From JBBDMC01 sp963826055 (GTDB lineage: Bacteria; Pseudomonadota; Alphaproteobacteria; Rhizobiales; Kaistiaceae), in NCBI GenBank assembly GCA_963826055.1, contig CAWGVO010000018.1, forward strand, positions 310,001-374,000: DNA of 64,000 bases, read 5' to 3'. A program made the position numbers and the translations under genes. Below are positions 36,210 through 44,893 of this stretch, piece after piece; the stretch's first letter is position 1, and each line of letters begins with the position of its first letter. The notes below the pieces were generated by a model. The model was not told the DNA's origin and searched no databases. It saw nothing but the letters and a program-made list of their open reading frames with translations.

Positions 36210-37657
36210 GACGGCAGTGCCTCCTTGATGGCGGGGTAAAGGTCGCGGTAGGCGGCGTAAGCGTCGGCATAGGCGCCGCTCAGTGCCGCGACGGGCTCGA
36301 TGGTCTCGTGGATATCCGGCGGGGTGCAGACCGCGAAGGGATCGGCGCCGCTGGCGGCGATGAGCCCCAGGCGCGCGGCGCCGAAGGCTGCACCGAAATC
36401 GCCGCCGACCGGTACCGCGATGGGCAGGTCGAGCACGGTGGCGATCACCGTCAGCCAGTAGTTCGAGCGCGAGCCGCCGCCGACGGCCAGCAGCCGTTTC
36501 GGCTCGTTCAGCGGCATGGTCAGCACGTCGAAGCAATCCTTGAACGCAAACGCCACCCCTTCCAGCACCGCCTGGGTGAGGTCGCGGCGGCCGTGGCTCT
36601 GGTCGAGGCCGACAAAGGCGCCGCGGACGGCGACGTCGTTGTGGGGGGTGCGCTCTCCCGACAGGTACGGCAGGAAGCGGATCGCCGACGGCGCACCGGG
36701 AAACTCGCCGAGCTCGCCGACGAGGTCACCGGCCCTGAGCGACAGGACCCGCGCCAGCCAGTCGAGCGAACCCGCCGCCGACAGGGACACCCCCATCTGG
36801 TGCCAGGTGCCGGGCACGGCGTGGCAGAACGCATGAACGGCGCCCTCGGGGTTGGCGCGGTAGTGGTCAGCGGTGACGAAGATGACGCCTGAGGTGCCGA
36901 TGGAAATGAAGCCGGTGCCGGCAGCAACCGCGCCGACGCCGCATCCGGACGCCGCGTTGTCACCACCACCGGCGGCGACCACCACGTCGGCGCGCATGCC
37001 CCAGCGGGCGGCGAGACGCTGGCGGAGCGTGCCGGTCACCTCGCTCCCCTCGTAGAGGCGCGGCATCGCCGAGCGGTCGAGGTCGGTGAGCTTCAGCATC
37101 TCGTCCGACCAGGCGCGCTTGCCGGTCTCCAGCCACAGCGTTCCGGCCGAGTCCGACATGTCGGAGGCCTTGTCGCCCGTGAGGTGGAGACGGACGTAGT
37201 CCTTCGGCAGCAGCACCGTCCTGACCTTGGCGAACACCTCCGGCTCGTTGCGTTTGACCCACAACAGCTTCGGCGCGGTGAAGCCGGGCATGGCGATGTT
37301 GCCGGTGATGCGCTGGCTTGCCTCGCTCAGCTCCGCCGCCTCCTTGTCGGCGCGGCCGTCGTTCCACAGGATCGCCGGCCGCAGCACCCGGTCGCTCTCG
37401 TCGAGGAGGGTAGCGCCGTGCATCTGGCCGGAAAGGCCGATGCCCCTGACCGCGCTCATCAGCCCGGCATGGTGGGTGACGAGCTTGTTGAACACGGCCT
37501 CCGTCGCCTGCCACCAGACCGACGGATGCTGCTCCGACCAACCGGGGTGCGGGCGCGAAACCTCCAGCGGCGCCGTCTCGGTCGCATAGACCTTCTGGCC
37601 GTCGTCGATGAGGACGACCTTGACCGAGGAGGTGCCGACGTCGATGCCGAGATACAT
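36206..37657 (-). CDS. xylB: XylB, xylulokinase
   Basis: A complete 483-residue FGGY-family kinase that phosphorylates D-xylulose for entry to the pentose phosphate pathway. Seen are LGIDVGTSSVKVVLID (phosphate loop) at the N-terminus, SGQMHGATLLDESDRVLRPAILWNDGRA (pieces: GQMHGATLLD, ILWNDGRA), DNAASGCGVGAV, and the C-terminal ATP-binding segment LLAVGGGSRSNYWLTVIA. The GQMHG and WNDGR motifs are specific to xylulokinase rather than glycerol kinase. xylA follows, overlapping by four bases; the Gfo/Idh oxidoreductase gene is 18 bases upstream, so the three form an operon. Confidence 0.95.
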   Translation of the reverse strand: MYLGIDVGTSSVKVVLIDDGQKVYATETAPLEVSRPHPGWSEQHPSVWWQATEAVFNKLVTHHAGLMSAVRGIGLSGQMHGATLLDESDRVLRPAILWNDGRADKEAAELSEASQRITGNIAMPGFTAPKLLWVKRNEPEVFAKVRTVLLPKDYVRLHLTGDKASDMSDSAGTLWLETGKRAWSDEMLKLTDLDRSAMPRLYEGSEVTGTLRQRLAARWGMRADVVVAAGGGDNAASGCGVGAVAAGTGFISIGTSGVIFVTADHYRANPEGAVHAFCHAVPGTWHQMGVSLSAAGSLDWLARVLSLRAGDLVGELGEFPGAPSAIRFLPYLSGERTPHNDVAVRGAFVGLDQSHGRRDLTQAVLEGVAFAFKDCFDVLTMPLNEPKRLLAVGGGSRSNYWLTVIATVLDLPIAVPVGGDFGAAFGAARLGLIAASGADPFAVCTPPDIHETIEPVAALSGAYADAYAAYRDLYPAIKEALPS

Positions 37658-37675
37658 GGGAGGGCCCGCCGCCTG

Positions 37676-38695
37676 TTACGGCGTCTCCCAACGGCCCGAT
37701 TTCGCCGCCCGGAAGATCGCGTCGAGCACGCGCGCCTGGAGGATGGCGTCGTCGACGCCGAACTCCAGCGGCTCCTCGCCGCGGACGGCGCGGCCGAACG
37801 CCTCGGCCTGGAGCTGGTATTGGTCGCACGTGGCGATGCGGGTCGCGCGCGCCGATTGGTCGGCGAGCTTCTTGCCGTTGTCGAGGTAGATCGTCGTCGC
37901 CCCGCCTTGTGGCGCGTTGAACGGGATCTCGATTTCCAGCCGCGCTCTGGTGCCCATGATGTTGACGCGCTGGTAAGGTGTGAGCTGGGTCGACACGGTG
38001 AGGGTAAGGTGGCGCCCTTCGCCGAAGTCGATAAGCGCACTCGTCAGCCGGTCGGTGCCGAACGTCGGGTCGCGGTCGATCAGGGCGGCGACGCGCACCG
38101 GCTCGGCGCCGAAGATGTAGCGGGAGATGACCACCGGATAGCAGCCGATGTCGTAGACGGCGCCGCCGCCGATGTCAGCCATGTTGCGGATGTTGTCGGG
38201 GTTGACGTTGTAGTAGCTGAAGAGGCTCTGGATCGCCCGCACGGTGCCGAGTTTGCCATCACGCACCAACGCGCGGGCGCGATGCCATTGCGGGTGGTGG
38301 CGCACCATGAACGCCTCGGCGATGAGGATGCCGTCGGGCGCCGCCTTCAGCTTCTTCGCCTCGTGGGCATCGAGCGCGATCGGCTTCTCGCACAGCACGT
38401 GCTTGCCGCGCGCCGCCGCCGCCATGGTCAGCGGCACGTGCAGGTGATTGGGCAGCGGATTGTAGACCGCCTCGATGTCGGGATCGTCGAACAGTTCGTC
38501 GTAGGAGCCATAGGCGACGGGAATGTCGAGCTTGCGCGCCGCCTTCTTCGCGCTCGCCAGCGAGCGCGATGCGATCGCACGCACCTCCAGTTTGCGGCTT
38601 TTGAGCATGCCGGGGAGCACCCGCGCCAGGCCGATGTTGGCGGTCGAGATGATCCCCCAGCGAACCTTGTCGCCGCCCGCTTTTGTCCGCGCCAT
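37676..38695 (-). CDS. Gfo/Idh/MocA-family oxidoreductase in the xylose operon
   Basis: A 339-residue NAD(P)-dependent dehydrogenase. The N-terminal Rossmann fold begins VRWGIISTANIGLARVLPG; the family's EKP motif is in HVLCEKPIALDAHEAKKL (catalytic lysine), and the C-terminal domain contains GGGAVYDIGCYPV, typical of the glucose-fructose oxidoreductase and dimeric dihydrodiol/xylose dehydrogenase branch. It is the first gene of the xylB-xylA operon. A sugar dehydrogenase acting on a pentose or its derivative is a reasonable inference from position; the exact substrate cannot be told. It ends 18 bases before xylB. Confidence 0.87.
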   Translation of the reverse strand: MARTKAGGDKVRWGIISTANIGLARVLPGMLKSRKLEVRAIASRSLASAKKAARKLDIPVAYGSYDELFDDPDIEAVYNPLPNHLHVPLTMAAAARGKHVLCEKPIALDAHEAKKLKAAPDGILIAEAFMVRHHPQWHRARALVRDGKLGTVRAIQSLFSYYNVNPDNIRNMADIGGGAVYDIGCYPVVISRYIFGAEPVRVAALIDRDPTFGTDRLTSALIDFGEGRHLTLTVSTQLTPYQRVNIMGTRARLEIEIPFNAPQGGATTIYLDNGKKLADQSARATRIATCDQYQLQAEAFGRAVRGEEPLEFGVDDAILQARVLDAIFRAAKSGRWETP

Positions 38696-38776
38696 CGCTC
38701 GCCTCCCCGGTTTGAATCGGTCGCGCTGGGCTAAGCAAGCCGGTTATTGGCCGGTTGGCAAGCCTTGCCACCCGAT

Positions 38777-38888
38777 CACGCCCTCCGCCGGCTGGCGAGA
38801 TAGGTGCCGGCGAGGAGCAGGGCGATGCCGGCGGCGTGGCAGGCGTGGAAGGTCTCGCCGAGGATTGGGGCGGCGCGCGGATCGCCGC
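38777..38888 (-). pseudogene. Remnant of a DMT/EamA-type transporter gene (last ~35 codons)
   Basis: Immediately after the stop of the unknown gene at 38889 the minus strand encodes AAPILGETFHACHAAGIA, then LLLAGTYLASRRRA and a TGA stop at 38779-38777. This is the characteristic end of EamA-family drug/metabolite transporters (a GE at a helix start, then a final GIALLLAGTYLA helix). Nothing like the other nine helices lies upstream: the adjacent sequence is a different gene. The rest of the transporter appears to have been replaced or deleted. Seen by direct translation; family assignment from a short piece, so moderately sure. Confidence 0.6.
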
Positions 38889-39671
38889 TCAGGCGGCGAC
38901 CTTGGTTGCCGGAACCGGGGCGCCGCCGATGTCGTCTCGGACGATGCGCCCCGCTTCGATCCAGCCCTTCAGGATCGCGCCGGCGCGAAAGGCGACGAAC
39001 GGTCCGGATGTGGCCTGGTTCTCCAGGTCACCGCGAGCGACCTCGACGATCTCATTGCGGACAAGCGACATGCGCCGCAGGATCTGCTGCAGGCCGTTGT
39101 CGTCCCTGTCTTCGTCCCTCAGCAGCAACCATGCTTCCGGGTCGTTCCAGTAGAGCGCGGCTGCGTTGCAGACGATCACGTCGAACGGCTTGCCTATATA
39201 AAGGAGCCCGGCGCCGAAGAACTGCCCGATGTCTAGGCGCTTGCGCGCCTCATCAAGGCACGTAGCAACCCGCGGTGAAAAGCGGGGCTCGCGCCAGTCG
39301 ATCAGGCGAGCGCGCATCCGCTTCAGAAGGCGCTCACCCGCCCGGATGCGACGCGGCTCGCCGGGCAGGTCGTGAACGGCGATGAAGTCGAGGTCGGCGA
39401 GCGCGGCCAGGATTTCGGCCAGGCGCGGCCGGCCGTGATCCCCGTTGATGATCAGCCAGCTCTCGGGGTCGATCTCGGCGGAAGCGACGGCATCGCAGAT
39501 CACAGGGACGAGAATTTGCGGGAAGAGCGGCCGCCACTCGGCTTCGCGCGGGCCACGACCCAGGTCGCGCCCGACGTGTTCAAGGCAAAGCCGGTTGGCC
39601 TCGACCACGATCCCGAACACCTTGGGATCGTGCATGAGTGTGCGTGCCCACTCGATTGGACGCTCTGACAC
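38889..39671 (-). CDS. Unknown protein, 260 residues
   Basis: I do not recognise this protein. It has no signal peptide or membrane helix and looks cytoplasmic and alpha/beta. Visible pieces are EANRLCLEHVGRDLGRG, SWLIINGDHGRPRLAEILAAL, FIAVHDLPGEPRRIRAG, DVIVCNAAALYWNDPEAWLLL and LRRMSLVRNEIVEVARGD. The repeated D/PESWLIIN and DPEAWLLL segments look like an internal duplication. It begins with GTG at 39671, inside an inverted repeat and without a clear Shine-Dalgarno sequence, so the true start may be further in. It stands directly against a truncated transporter remnant, which suggests it arrived by insertion. Confidence 0.6.
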   Translation of the reverse strand: MSERPIEWARTLMHDPKVFGIVVEANRLCLEHVGRDLGRGPREAEWRPLFPQILVPVICDAVASAEIDPESWLIINGDHGRPRLAEILAALADLDFIAVHDLPGEPRRIRAGERLLKRMRARLIDWREPRFSPRVATCLDEARKRLDIGQFFGAGLLYIGKPFDVIVCNAAALYWNDPEAWLLLRDEDRDDNGLQQILRRMSLVRNEIVEVARGDLENQATSGPFVAFRAGAILKGWIEAGRIVRDDIGGAPVPATKVAA

Positions 39672-39720
39672 TTCTGTTACCCCGCCTGCGGACGGTGAAG
39701 ACCGTCTCTCAGACAGAAGT
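39670..39720. repeat. Nested inverted repeats between two genes
   Basis: ACTTCTGT (39670-39677) and ACAGAAGT (39713-39720) are exact reverse complements, and inside them GACGGT-GAAG-ACCGTC (39691-39706) forms a second perfect hairpin. The set lies after the iron-type alcohol dehydrogenase gene (minus strand) and its left arm overlaps the GTG start of the unknown gene. It may be a terminator for the upstream operon, a control element, or the scar of an insertion. Confidence 0.5.
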
Positions 39721-39819
39721 ATAAGTAGCGCGCTCCTACGAACGGCTTCAGAAGAACGCTAAAATTTGTCGGGTTAGACGATTTTCCGATGCAACGTCAT
39801 CGTAGAACGCTCTCGGACA

Positions 39820-41061
39820 CTACCACATCGACAGCAGGAGCTTCTCCACCTCGTCGACGTCGGCCGGGCGCGGATTGGTGCGGGTGGCGGGGTCTTTCAT
39901 CGCCTGCTCGGCGACCTTGCGGAGCTTGCCCTTGTCGGCGTCGACTTCGCTGAGCCGTGTCGGCAGACCCATCGACTTCACCAGCCCGCGCACGTCGCCG
40001 CCGAACGACTGCGCCGTGCCGCCGCTGCACGCCTGCGCCAGCGCCTGCAACCGGTCTGCCGCCGCTTCGGCGTTGAACTCGATCACCGCCGGCAGCGTGA
40101 TGCAGCTCGTGAAGCCGTGGGCGACGCCGCAGATAGCGCCGAGCTGGCGCCCGAGCGTATGACTCAGCCCCGACTTGAAGTAGCCGATGCTGCTGAACAG
40201 CGTCATCCATGCCGCGATCAGCACGTTCAGCCGGTATTGCAGGAAGCGCTCGTCCTTCGGGTCGAGCGACAGCGGCAGCTCACGGAAAAGCACCGGAGCG
40301 GCGGCGATCGCCAGGGCGTCGATGATCGGGTGTGGCGGCACGCCGTAGAACTTCTCCACCGCGTGATCGAGCGCCTTGATGCCGGACGACGCCCATAGGG
40401 TGTCGGGCGTCGCGATCGTCACCTCGGGATCGAGGAAAACGTTGGTTGGCAGCAGGAATGGGTGGAAATAGATGCGTTTGGCGTGGGTGTCGGGGTCGAT
40501 GAACGCCACCGTCGCGGTGTGCTGGCCGGCCGACAATGTTGTCGGCACCGCGATCTGCGGCAGCGGCCGGGGCCCGTTGTCGCCGGGTGCCGTTGCTCCG
40601 TCCCACAGCGCGTCAGAACGCCCTGAGCCGAAGAAGCCGTTGAAGCGCGCGGACGTCAGCAGATCGAGCCCAATCGCGCAGGCCGTCGCCTTGCCGAGCT
40701 CCATGATGCCGCCGCCACCGAAGCTGACGACGCAGTCCGGCTTCTCTTCGCCAATCCGCCCGGCGAGTTCGAGGACGGCCGCCAGATCACCGTGCTCCTT
40801 CGGCGCAACGAAGGTGCCGCGATAACGTTCGCCGATCGCCGCGGTCAGCGGATCGATCGCCGACGGCGTCTTCGACAGCGTATTGCCGGTGACGACGACG
40901 ACGCGCTCGTATTTCCACGTTTCGAGTTGGGCATGGAGCGTCCTGGCGATCACTCCGATGCCGTACTCGACCCGCTGGCGCTGCGAGATATGTCGGCCGA
41001 GCGGATACTCGACCGACCGGGGTGTCTGCACGGGCTCCAGCCCGGATTGCCGGTCCAGCAC
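39820..41061 (-). CDS. Iron-containing alcohol dehydrogenase family (maleylacetate reductase-like)
   Basis: A 413-residue group III alcohol dehydrogenase fold. The nucleotide segment is VVSFGGGGIMELGKATA at about residue 110; the metal ligands are expected in SSGIKALDHAVEKFY (Asp and His) and SGLSHTLGRQLGAICGVAHGFTSCITLP (pieces: GLSHTLGRQLG, VAHGFTSCITLP; two His). This arrangement is found in maleylacetate reductases as well as alcohol dehydrogenases; the neighbouring NicX/M29-like, dienelactone hydrolase and carboxymuconolactone decarboxylase genes favour an aromatic-pathway role, but that is inference. It starts with GTG at 41061, three bases after the upstream stop, so the pair is co-translated. 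Confidence 0.85.
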   Translation of the reverse strand: MLDRQSGLEPVQTPRSVEYPLGRHISQRQRVEYGIGVIARTLHAQLETWKYERVVVVTGNTLSKTPSAIDPLTAAIGERYRGTFVAPKEHGDLAAVLELAGRIGEEKPDCVVSFGGGGIMELGKATACAIGLDLLTSARFNGFFGSGRSDALWDGATAPGDNGPRPLPQIAVPTTLSAGQHTATVAFIDPDTHAKRIYFHPFLLPTNVFLDPEVTIATPDTLWASSGIKALDHAVEKFYGVPPHPIIDALAIAAAPVLFRELPLSLDPKDERFLQYRLNVLIAAWMTLFSSIGYFKSGLSHTLGRQLGAICGVAHGFTSCITLPAVIEFNAEAAADRLQALAQACSGGTAQSFGGDVRGLVKSMGLPTRLSEVDADKGKLRKVAEQAMKDPATRTNPRPADVDEVEKLLLSMW

Positions 41062-41064
41062 CGA

Positions 41065-42024
41065 TCAGACCATGTACTTGCCGTTTTCAACGATCGTCTT
41101 GCCGTCGACCTCGATGGTCGGATTGGAGAAGATGCAATCGTAGTGGATGTCGCTGTCGAGCGTGCCGCCGACGTCCTTGTTCAGGCCGAAGCCGATGTGA
41201 GAGCTGCCCAGGATGAAACGGTCCTGGCGCATGCTGCCCATGAAGAATGCATCGGGATTGGTGCCGACCGCGAGTTCGCAGAGCTTGTAGCCGTTCTCGT
41301 CGGAGTACTTGTCGAGCCAGCGTTCGAACCGCTGCGCTTCGTCGCCGCCCTCGATCTTGGTGATCGTGCCCTTCTCGATTGTCAGCTTCATCGGCCGGCG
41401 AATGTCGCCGATGAAATGAGCGCACTTGTCGACGTAGAGGACGCCCTCGGCGTTGTGCTCGACCGGCGGCACCATCGTCTCGCCGCCCGGGAACTGGACG
41501 TGCGGATACTTGTGGCCGACGTAAGGCTTGCGGCCTTCGATGTCGATCCACATGTCGGTGCCGAGCGCGCTGGTCACATGCACGCGCTTGCCTTCGGTCC
41601 AATAAGGATCGATCCGCTTGCGGTAAACCAGACATTCGTCGGGACCGGAGTGGATCGCGCCGAAGACGAGCTGGCGTGCGTCGATGTTGTCCGAGTTTAT
41701 CCGTCGCTTCTGGAGCGAGTTCATGCGGGCACCGAACTGGCTGTGAACCATCGCCGTGCTGGCGGCATAGTGGATGACGTCGCACGCCTCGCCGGCCTGT
41801 TGAACCATGTCGGGCGGATTGATGTAATCGCGCTCCAGCGGGGTGATGATCATGACGGTCGGATTGGCGCCGAGCACGCGCGCCGCCGCCGAAAACACCT
41901 GGGCAACATCATCCTCGACGTTGGTGTCCGACACAATAAGGACGTTGTCACCTTCCTTCACCACGCGGCGATAGTAAGGCAGTGTGTTTTCCAGCATCTG
42001 AGGAAAAGAGTACGGTGAAGGCAT
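41065..42024 (-). CDS. M29-like / NicX-like (2,5-dihydroxypyridine dioxygenase-type) protein
   Basis: A 319-residue protein of the fold shared by M29 aminopeptidases and NicX-type 2,5-dihydroxypyridine 5,6-dioxygenases. Relevant segments are NVLIVSDTNVEDDVAQVF near the start, FPGGETMVPPVEHNAEGV in the middle (the glycine-glycine-glutamate that begins the catalytic region of the family), and GSSHIGFGLNKDVGGTLDSD followed by IHYD, a His-x-Asp pair like the metal ligands of the family. The N-terminal ~100 residues are shorter than in M29 peptidases. Peptidase or ring-cleaving oxygenase cannot be settled by eye; context leans to catabolism. AGGAAAG precedes the ATG. Co-transcribed with the iron-type dehydrogenase. 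Confidence 0.7.
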   Translation of the reverse strand: MPSPYSFPQMLENTLPYYRRVVKEGDNVLIVSDTNVEDDVAQVFSAAARVLGANPTVMIITPLERDYINPPDMVQQAGEACDVIHYAASTAMVHSQFGARMNSLQKRRINSDNIDARQLVFGAIHSGPDECLVYRKRIDPYWTEGKRVHVTSALGTDMWIDIEGRKPYVGHKYPHVQFPGGETMVPPVEHNAEGVLYVDKCAHFIGDIRRPMKLTIEKGTITKIEGGDEAQRFERWLDKYSDENGYKLCELAVGTNPDAFFMGSMRQDRFILGSSHIGFGLNKDVGGTLDSDIHYDCIFSNPTIEVDGKTIVENGKYMV

Positions 42025-42186
42025 GCTTTACTTTCCTGATCTAGACTGTTGCGCCGATGTGAATGTTGGAAGGGGTCCAAACGACACCGCCATCGCGGCG
42101 CGTTTCGTTACGACAGGCGGGAGTGACTTTCAAGCGGTCTCAGGTTGGAAAACGGTTTCTCTCCAATGCTGGCGCGTAGCACATCG

Positions 42187-42489
42187 TCACGCGCCCGGTT
42201 CACGGCCAAAGACCGAGCCAACCACGAACCTTTCGTCCTCGACACGGTCGAAGGGATAGGATGCCTCGTCGCGCTTGGTATTGGCACCGGCGCGGAAGCG
42301 GTCAAAGGCCGCTTCGTCCTCCCAACCTGTGATAGTGGCGATGATCCCTGGGCCTTCGGGTGGCTCCAGACGATAGCGAAATTTGAATCCCGGCGCGCTC
42401 GCCTGGGCGCTGCCTTGCCGGTCGATGAAGTCCCTGCCCGCGTCGATCTTACCCGGCTTGCACCAATGACGCGCGACACGAACGAACAT
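42187..42489 (-). CDS. Small ABM-type (antibiotic biosynthesis monooxygenase-like) protein
   Basis: A 100-residue protein that looks like a dimeric alpha/beta-barrel domain: FVRVARHWCKPGKIDAGRDF at the start, GFKFRYRLEPPEG, then a conserved-looking ITGWEDEAAFDRFRAGAN helix, typical of ABM-domain and related small enzymes. Many such proteins are cofactor-less oxygenases or isomerases; others have no known activity. GGGAGGTCG precedes the ATG. It is the last gene after tctA on the minus strand (48-base gap), so it likely belongs to the tct transcript. Function not predictable. Confidence 0.65.
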   Translation of the reverse strand: MFVRVARHWCKPGKIDAGRDFIDRQGSAQASAPGFKFRYRLEPPEGPGIIATITGWEDEAAFDRFRAGANTKRDEASYPFDRVEDERFVVGSVFGREPGA

Positions 42490-42537
42490 CTTGCGACCTC
42501 CCTCTGCGCCAGTGATCGCGGCGCGTATCCACCAGAA

Positions 42538-44058
42538 TCAGGCCGCCTCGCCACCGGCGCGGGCGGAACGGCGGAACGTCCCGTAAAACGCCCACACCAG
42601 TAACGCAACCGTGATCGCCACGAAGACGGCGCTCAGCGGCCGGTTGACGAGGACCAGATAGTCGCCGCGTGAAATCAGCAACGCGCGGCGAAGGTTTTCC
42701 TCCATCAGCGGACCGAGGACAAACCCGAGCAGCAGCGGGGCCGGTTGAAACGCGAGCAGCCGCATGGCGTACCCGATGGCACCGAACACGATGACCATCA
42801 CCACGTCGAAATAGCTGCCGTTGATCGAGTAAACGCCGATGCAGATGAAGGTCAGGATCGCCGGATAGAGAATGTGGTACGGAATCGCCAGAACCTTGAC
42901 CCAAATCCCAATCAACGGAATGCTCAAGAACAGCAGCATGATGTTCCCGACCCAGAAACTCATGACCAGGCCCCAGAACAGGTCGGAGTGGGCGACCATC
43001 AGTTGAGGACCCGGAGCGACGCCGTGTAGCGTCAGCGCGCCGATCATCAGCGCCATCACGACATTGCCGGGGATGCCCAGGGTCAGCGTCGGGATGAAGG
43101 CAGTCTGGTCGGCGGCATTGTTCGCGGCCTCCGGCGCCAGAATGCCTTCAATCGCGCCGTTGCCGAAGCGCGACGGGTCGCGGGCAATCTTCTTCTCAAC
43201 GGCGTAGGCCATGAACGCTGCGATGACGCCCCCCGTTCCGGGCAAGGCGCCGAAGAACGAGCCGAGACCGGTGCCGCGAAGGAGCGGCAGCAACGTGCGC
43301 TTGCGATCGTCGGCCGTGGGGATCATCGAGCGGAACGAAATGCTGGCGCGGTCGAGATCAGCGGGGTCGATCCTTCCGATGCTCGCGATGACTTCGGCCA
43401 CGCCGAACAGTCCCATGGCGAGCGTGGCGAGGCTGACTCCATCGTAAAGCTCGATCAGTCCGAAACTGAAGCGCGGAGCTCCTGTTTCGAGATCGGCCCC
43501 GACCAATCCGAACAGGATGCCAAGAATGACCATCGCCATGCCCTTCAACGGTGCTCCCGTTGAAACGGTCGAAGCCGCCACCAATCCGAGCAGCATCATC
43601 GTGAAATATTCGGGAGGCCCGAAGCTCAGCGCCACGTCCACGATCGCGGGCGAGAAGACCGTCATGATGAGGATGCCGATGCTGGCACCAAAGAACGACG
43701 CCACCGTCGTCATCAGCAACGCGACGCCGGCGCGGCCCTGCTTGGCCATCGGGTAGCCTTCCAGGCAGGTGACCGCATTGGTCGGTGTGCCGGGCAGGTT
43801 GAACAGAATTGAGGCGACCGAACCGCCGTAGGTCGACCCGTAATAGACGCCGCCGAGCATGATGACCGACGCGGTCGCATCGAGATGGAAGGTGATCGGC
43901 AGCAGCAGCGAAATCGCCGCCAACGCTCCGATGCCGGGGAGCACTCCAACGAGCTTGCCGAGGAAGACGCCGCCGAAACAGTACAGCAGGTTGGACAGCG
44001 TCAGCGCCGTCTTGAGGCCCTGCAGAAGGTTGTCGGCGAGGTGACTAATGAAGTCCAC
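42538..44058 (-). CDS. tctA: TctA, tripartite tricarboxylate transporter large permease
   Basis: A 506-residue inner-membrane protein with about twelve helices, the large membrane subunit of a tripartite tricarboxylate transporter. The N-terminal half carries the family signature GVLPGIGALAAISLLLPI, then GGVYYGSTYGGSVASILFN and LPGTPTNAVTCLEGYPMAKQG. The C-terminal half repeats the fold (ALPGTGGVIAAFMAY, IPTLTLGIPGNVVMAL). It starts with GTG at 44058 behind AGGGAGG, nine bases after tctB. Such carriers take up di- and tricarboxylates or aromatic acids such as terephthalate; the substrate here is unknown. The binding protein gene (tctC) is 6 kb away on the other strand. Confidence 0.94.
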   Translation of the reverse strand: MDFISHLADNLLQGLKTALTLSNLLYCFGGVFLGKLVGVLPGIGALAAISLLLPITFHLDATASVIMLGGVYYGSTYGGSVASILFNLPGTPTNAVTCLEGYPMAKQGRAGVALLMTTVASFFGASIGILIMTVFSPAIVDVALSFGPPEYFTMMLLGLVAASTVSTGAPLKGMAMVILGILFGLVGADLETGAPRFSFGLIELYDGVSLATLAMGLFGVAEVIASIGRIDPADLDRASISFRSMIPTADDRKRTLLPLLRGTGLGSFFGALPGTGGVIAAFMAYAVEKKIARDPSRFGNGAIEGILAPEAANNAADQTAFIPTLTLGIPGNVVMALMIGALTLHGVAPGPQLMVAHSDLFWGLVMSFWVGNIMLLFLSIPLIGIWVKVLAIPYHILYPAILTFICIGVYSINGSYFDVVMVIVFGAIGYAMRLLAFQPAPLLLGFVLGPLMEENLRRALLISRGDYLVLVNRPLSAVFVAITVALLVWAFYGTFRRSARAGGEAA

Positions 44059-44067
44059 GGCGCCTCC

Positions 44068-44521
44068 CTATAACGGCCATTTGAAACTCTCGATCGGCAA
44101 CTGGAGGCCGATCTGAAATACGACAACCACGAAAAGCGACATCGTCGCGGCGAATATCACGATGCCCAGTGGTCGCAGGCGGCTTTCAGCCAACGAACTG
44201 ATCCCGATCAGAAGGAAGATCGCCGGCACAAGGCCGAATGGCTCGATCGTCAGCGCGAACGCAAGCAGCCCGACGAGGACGGCCAACAGCGGTCGATAGG
44301 CCGGCGTGGCAATCGCGGGGCCTGCGCGGAGCAGAGCCGCCAGAAATACGATGGCGCCGAGGGCGGCAAGCACGTACCCGAGCATGGTCGGGAACATGCC
44401 GGGACCAATGTGCCGCAATGTGCCGAGCGGGTAATTGCGCGAGGCATACACGCCCACAAACAAGCCGCAGGCGACCAGCACCGCTCCTGCAACAATATCG
44501 CGATAGTCGCGAGTTCAACAT
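44068..44521 (-). pseudogene. tctB: TctB, small permease subunit, probably frameshifted near its start
   Basis: A small four-helix membrane subunit. From a GTG at 44481 the frame reads LVACGLFVGVYASRNYPLG, GPGMFPTMLGYVLAALGA and so on to the normal end, 137 residues. Upstream in the same frame comes RDYRDIVAGAV without a start codon, while an ATG at 44521 in another frame begins LNSR. One base difference at about 44508-44512 would join them as MLNSR-DYRDIVAGAVLVACG, which is what a TctB start looks like, and would give about 150 residues. Either the gene is frameshifted or it uses the internal GTG. Located nine bases before tctA. Confidence 0.75.
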
Positions 44522-44546
44522 ACCGGCGTGGCGCCTTGTTTTCGCG

Positions 44547-44870
44547 TCAGGATTCGTCGTCCAGCTCGTCGATCCAGCGCAGCGCCTGGACCACGGCGGG
44601 AAACGGCGCCGTCGAACCGAACGTCACCAGCACTGCCTGGCGCAGTGCGTCCTTGCCTGTCCCATGTCGCAGGAGACGTTTCGCGTGCGCCTTGAAACTG
44701 AACTCGACGCCCGTGATCACGAATCCGGCCAGGACGATGAGTTCGCATGTCTGCAGATCGAGAGGCCCGGAATTCAGCACAGCCTTGCGCAGCGCTTCAT
44801 GCGCCGCGGCCGCCGGCTCGCAATAACTCGCCAGATAGGCGACTCCACGCGGGCGTTCCTCGGAACTCAC
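44547..44870 (-). CDS. Carboxymuconolactone decarboxylase-family protein
   Basis: A protein of about 107 residues with the all-helical AhpD/CMD fold: LDLQTCELIVLAGFVITG, then FSFKAHAKRLLRHGTGKDALRQAV, where the H in the central AHA and the downstream helix are as in CMD proteins. The redox CxxC pair of AhpD is absent, so an alkylhydroperoxidase role is unlikely; gamma-carboxymuconolactone decarboxylase-type chemistry or a non-enzymatic role are left. I place the start at the GTG at 44870, eight bases after GGGAG; earlier codons in frame are less credible. It sits between sseA and tctB in one direction and probably shares their transcript. Confidence 0.75.
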   Translation of the reverse strand: MSSEERPRGVAYLASYCEPAAAAHEALRKAVLNSGPLDLQTCELIVLAGFVITGVEFSFKAHAKRLLRHGTGKDALRQAVLVTFGSTAPFPAVVQALRWIDELDDES

Positions 44871-44893
44871 GGCCACTCTCCCTTCCCTGGTCT

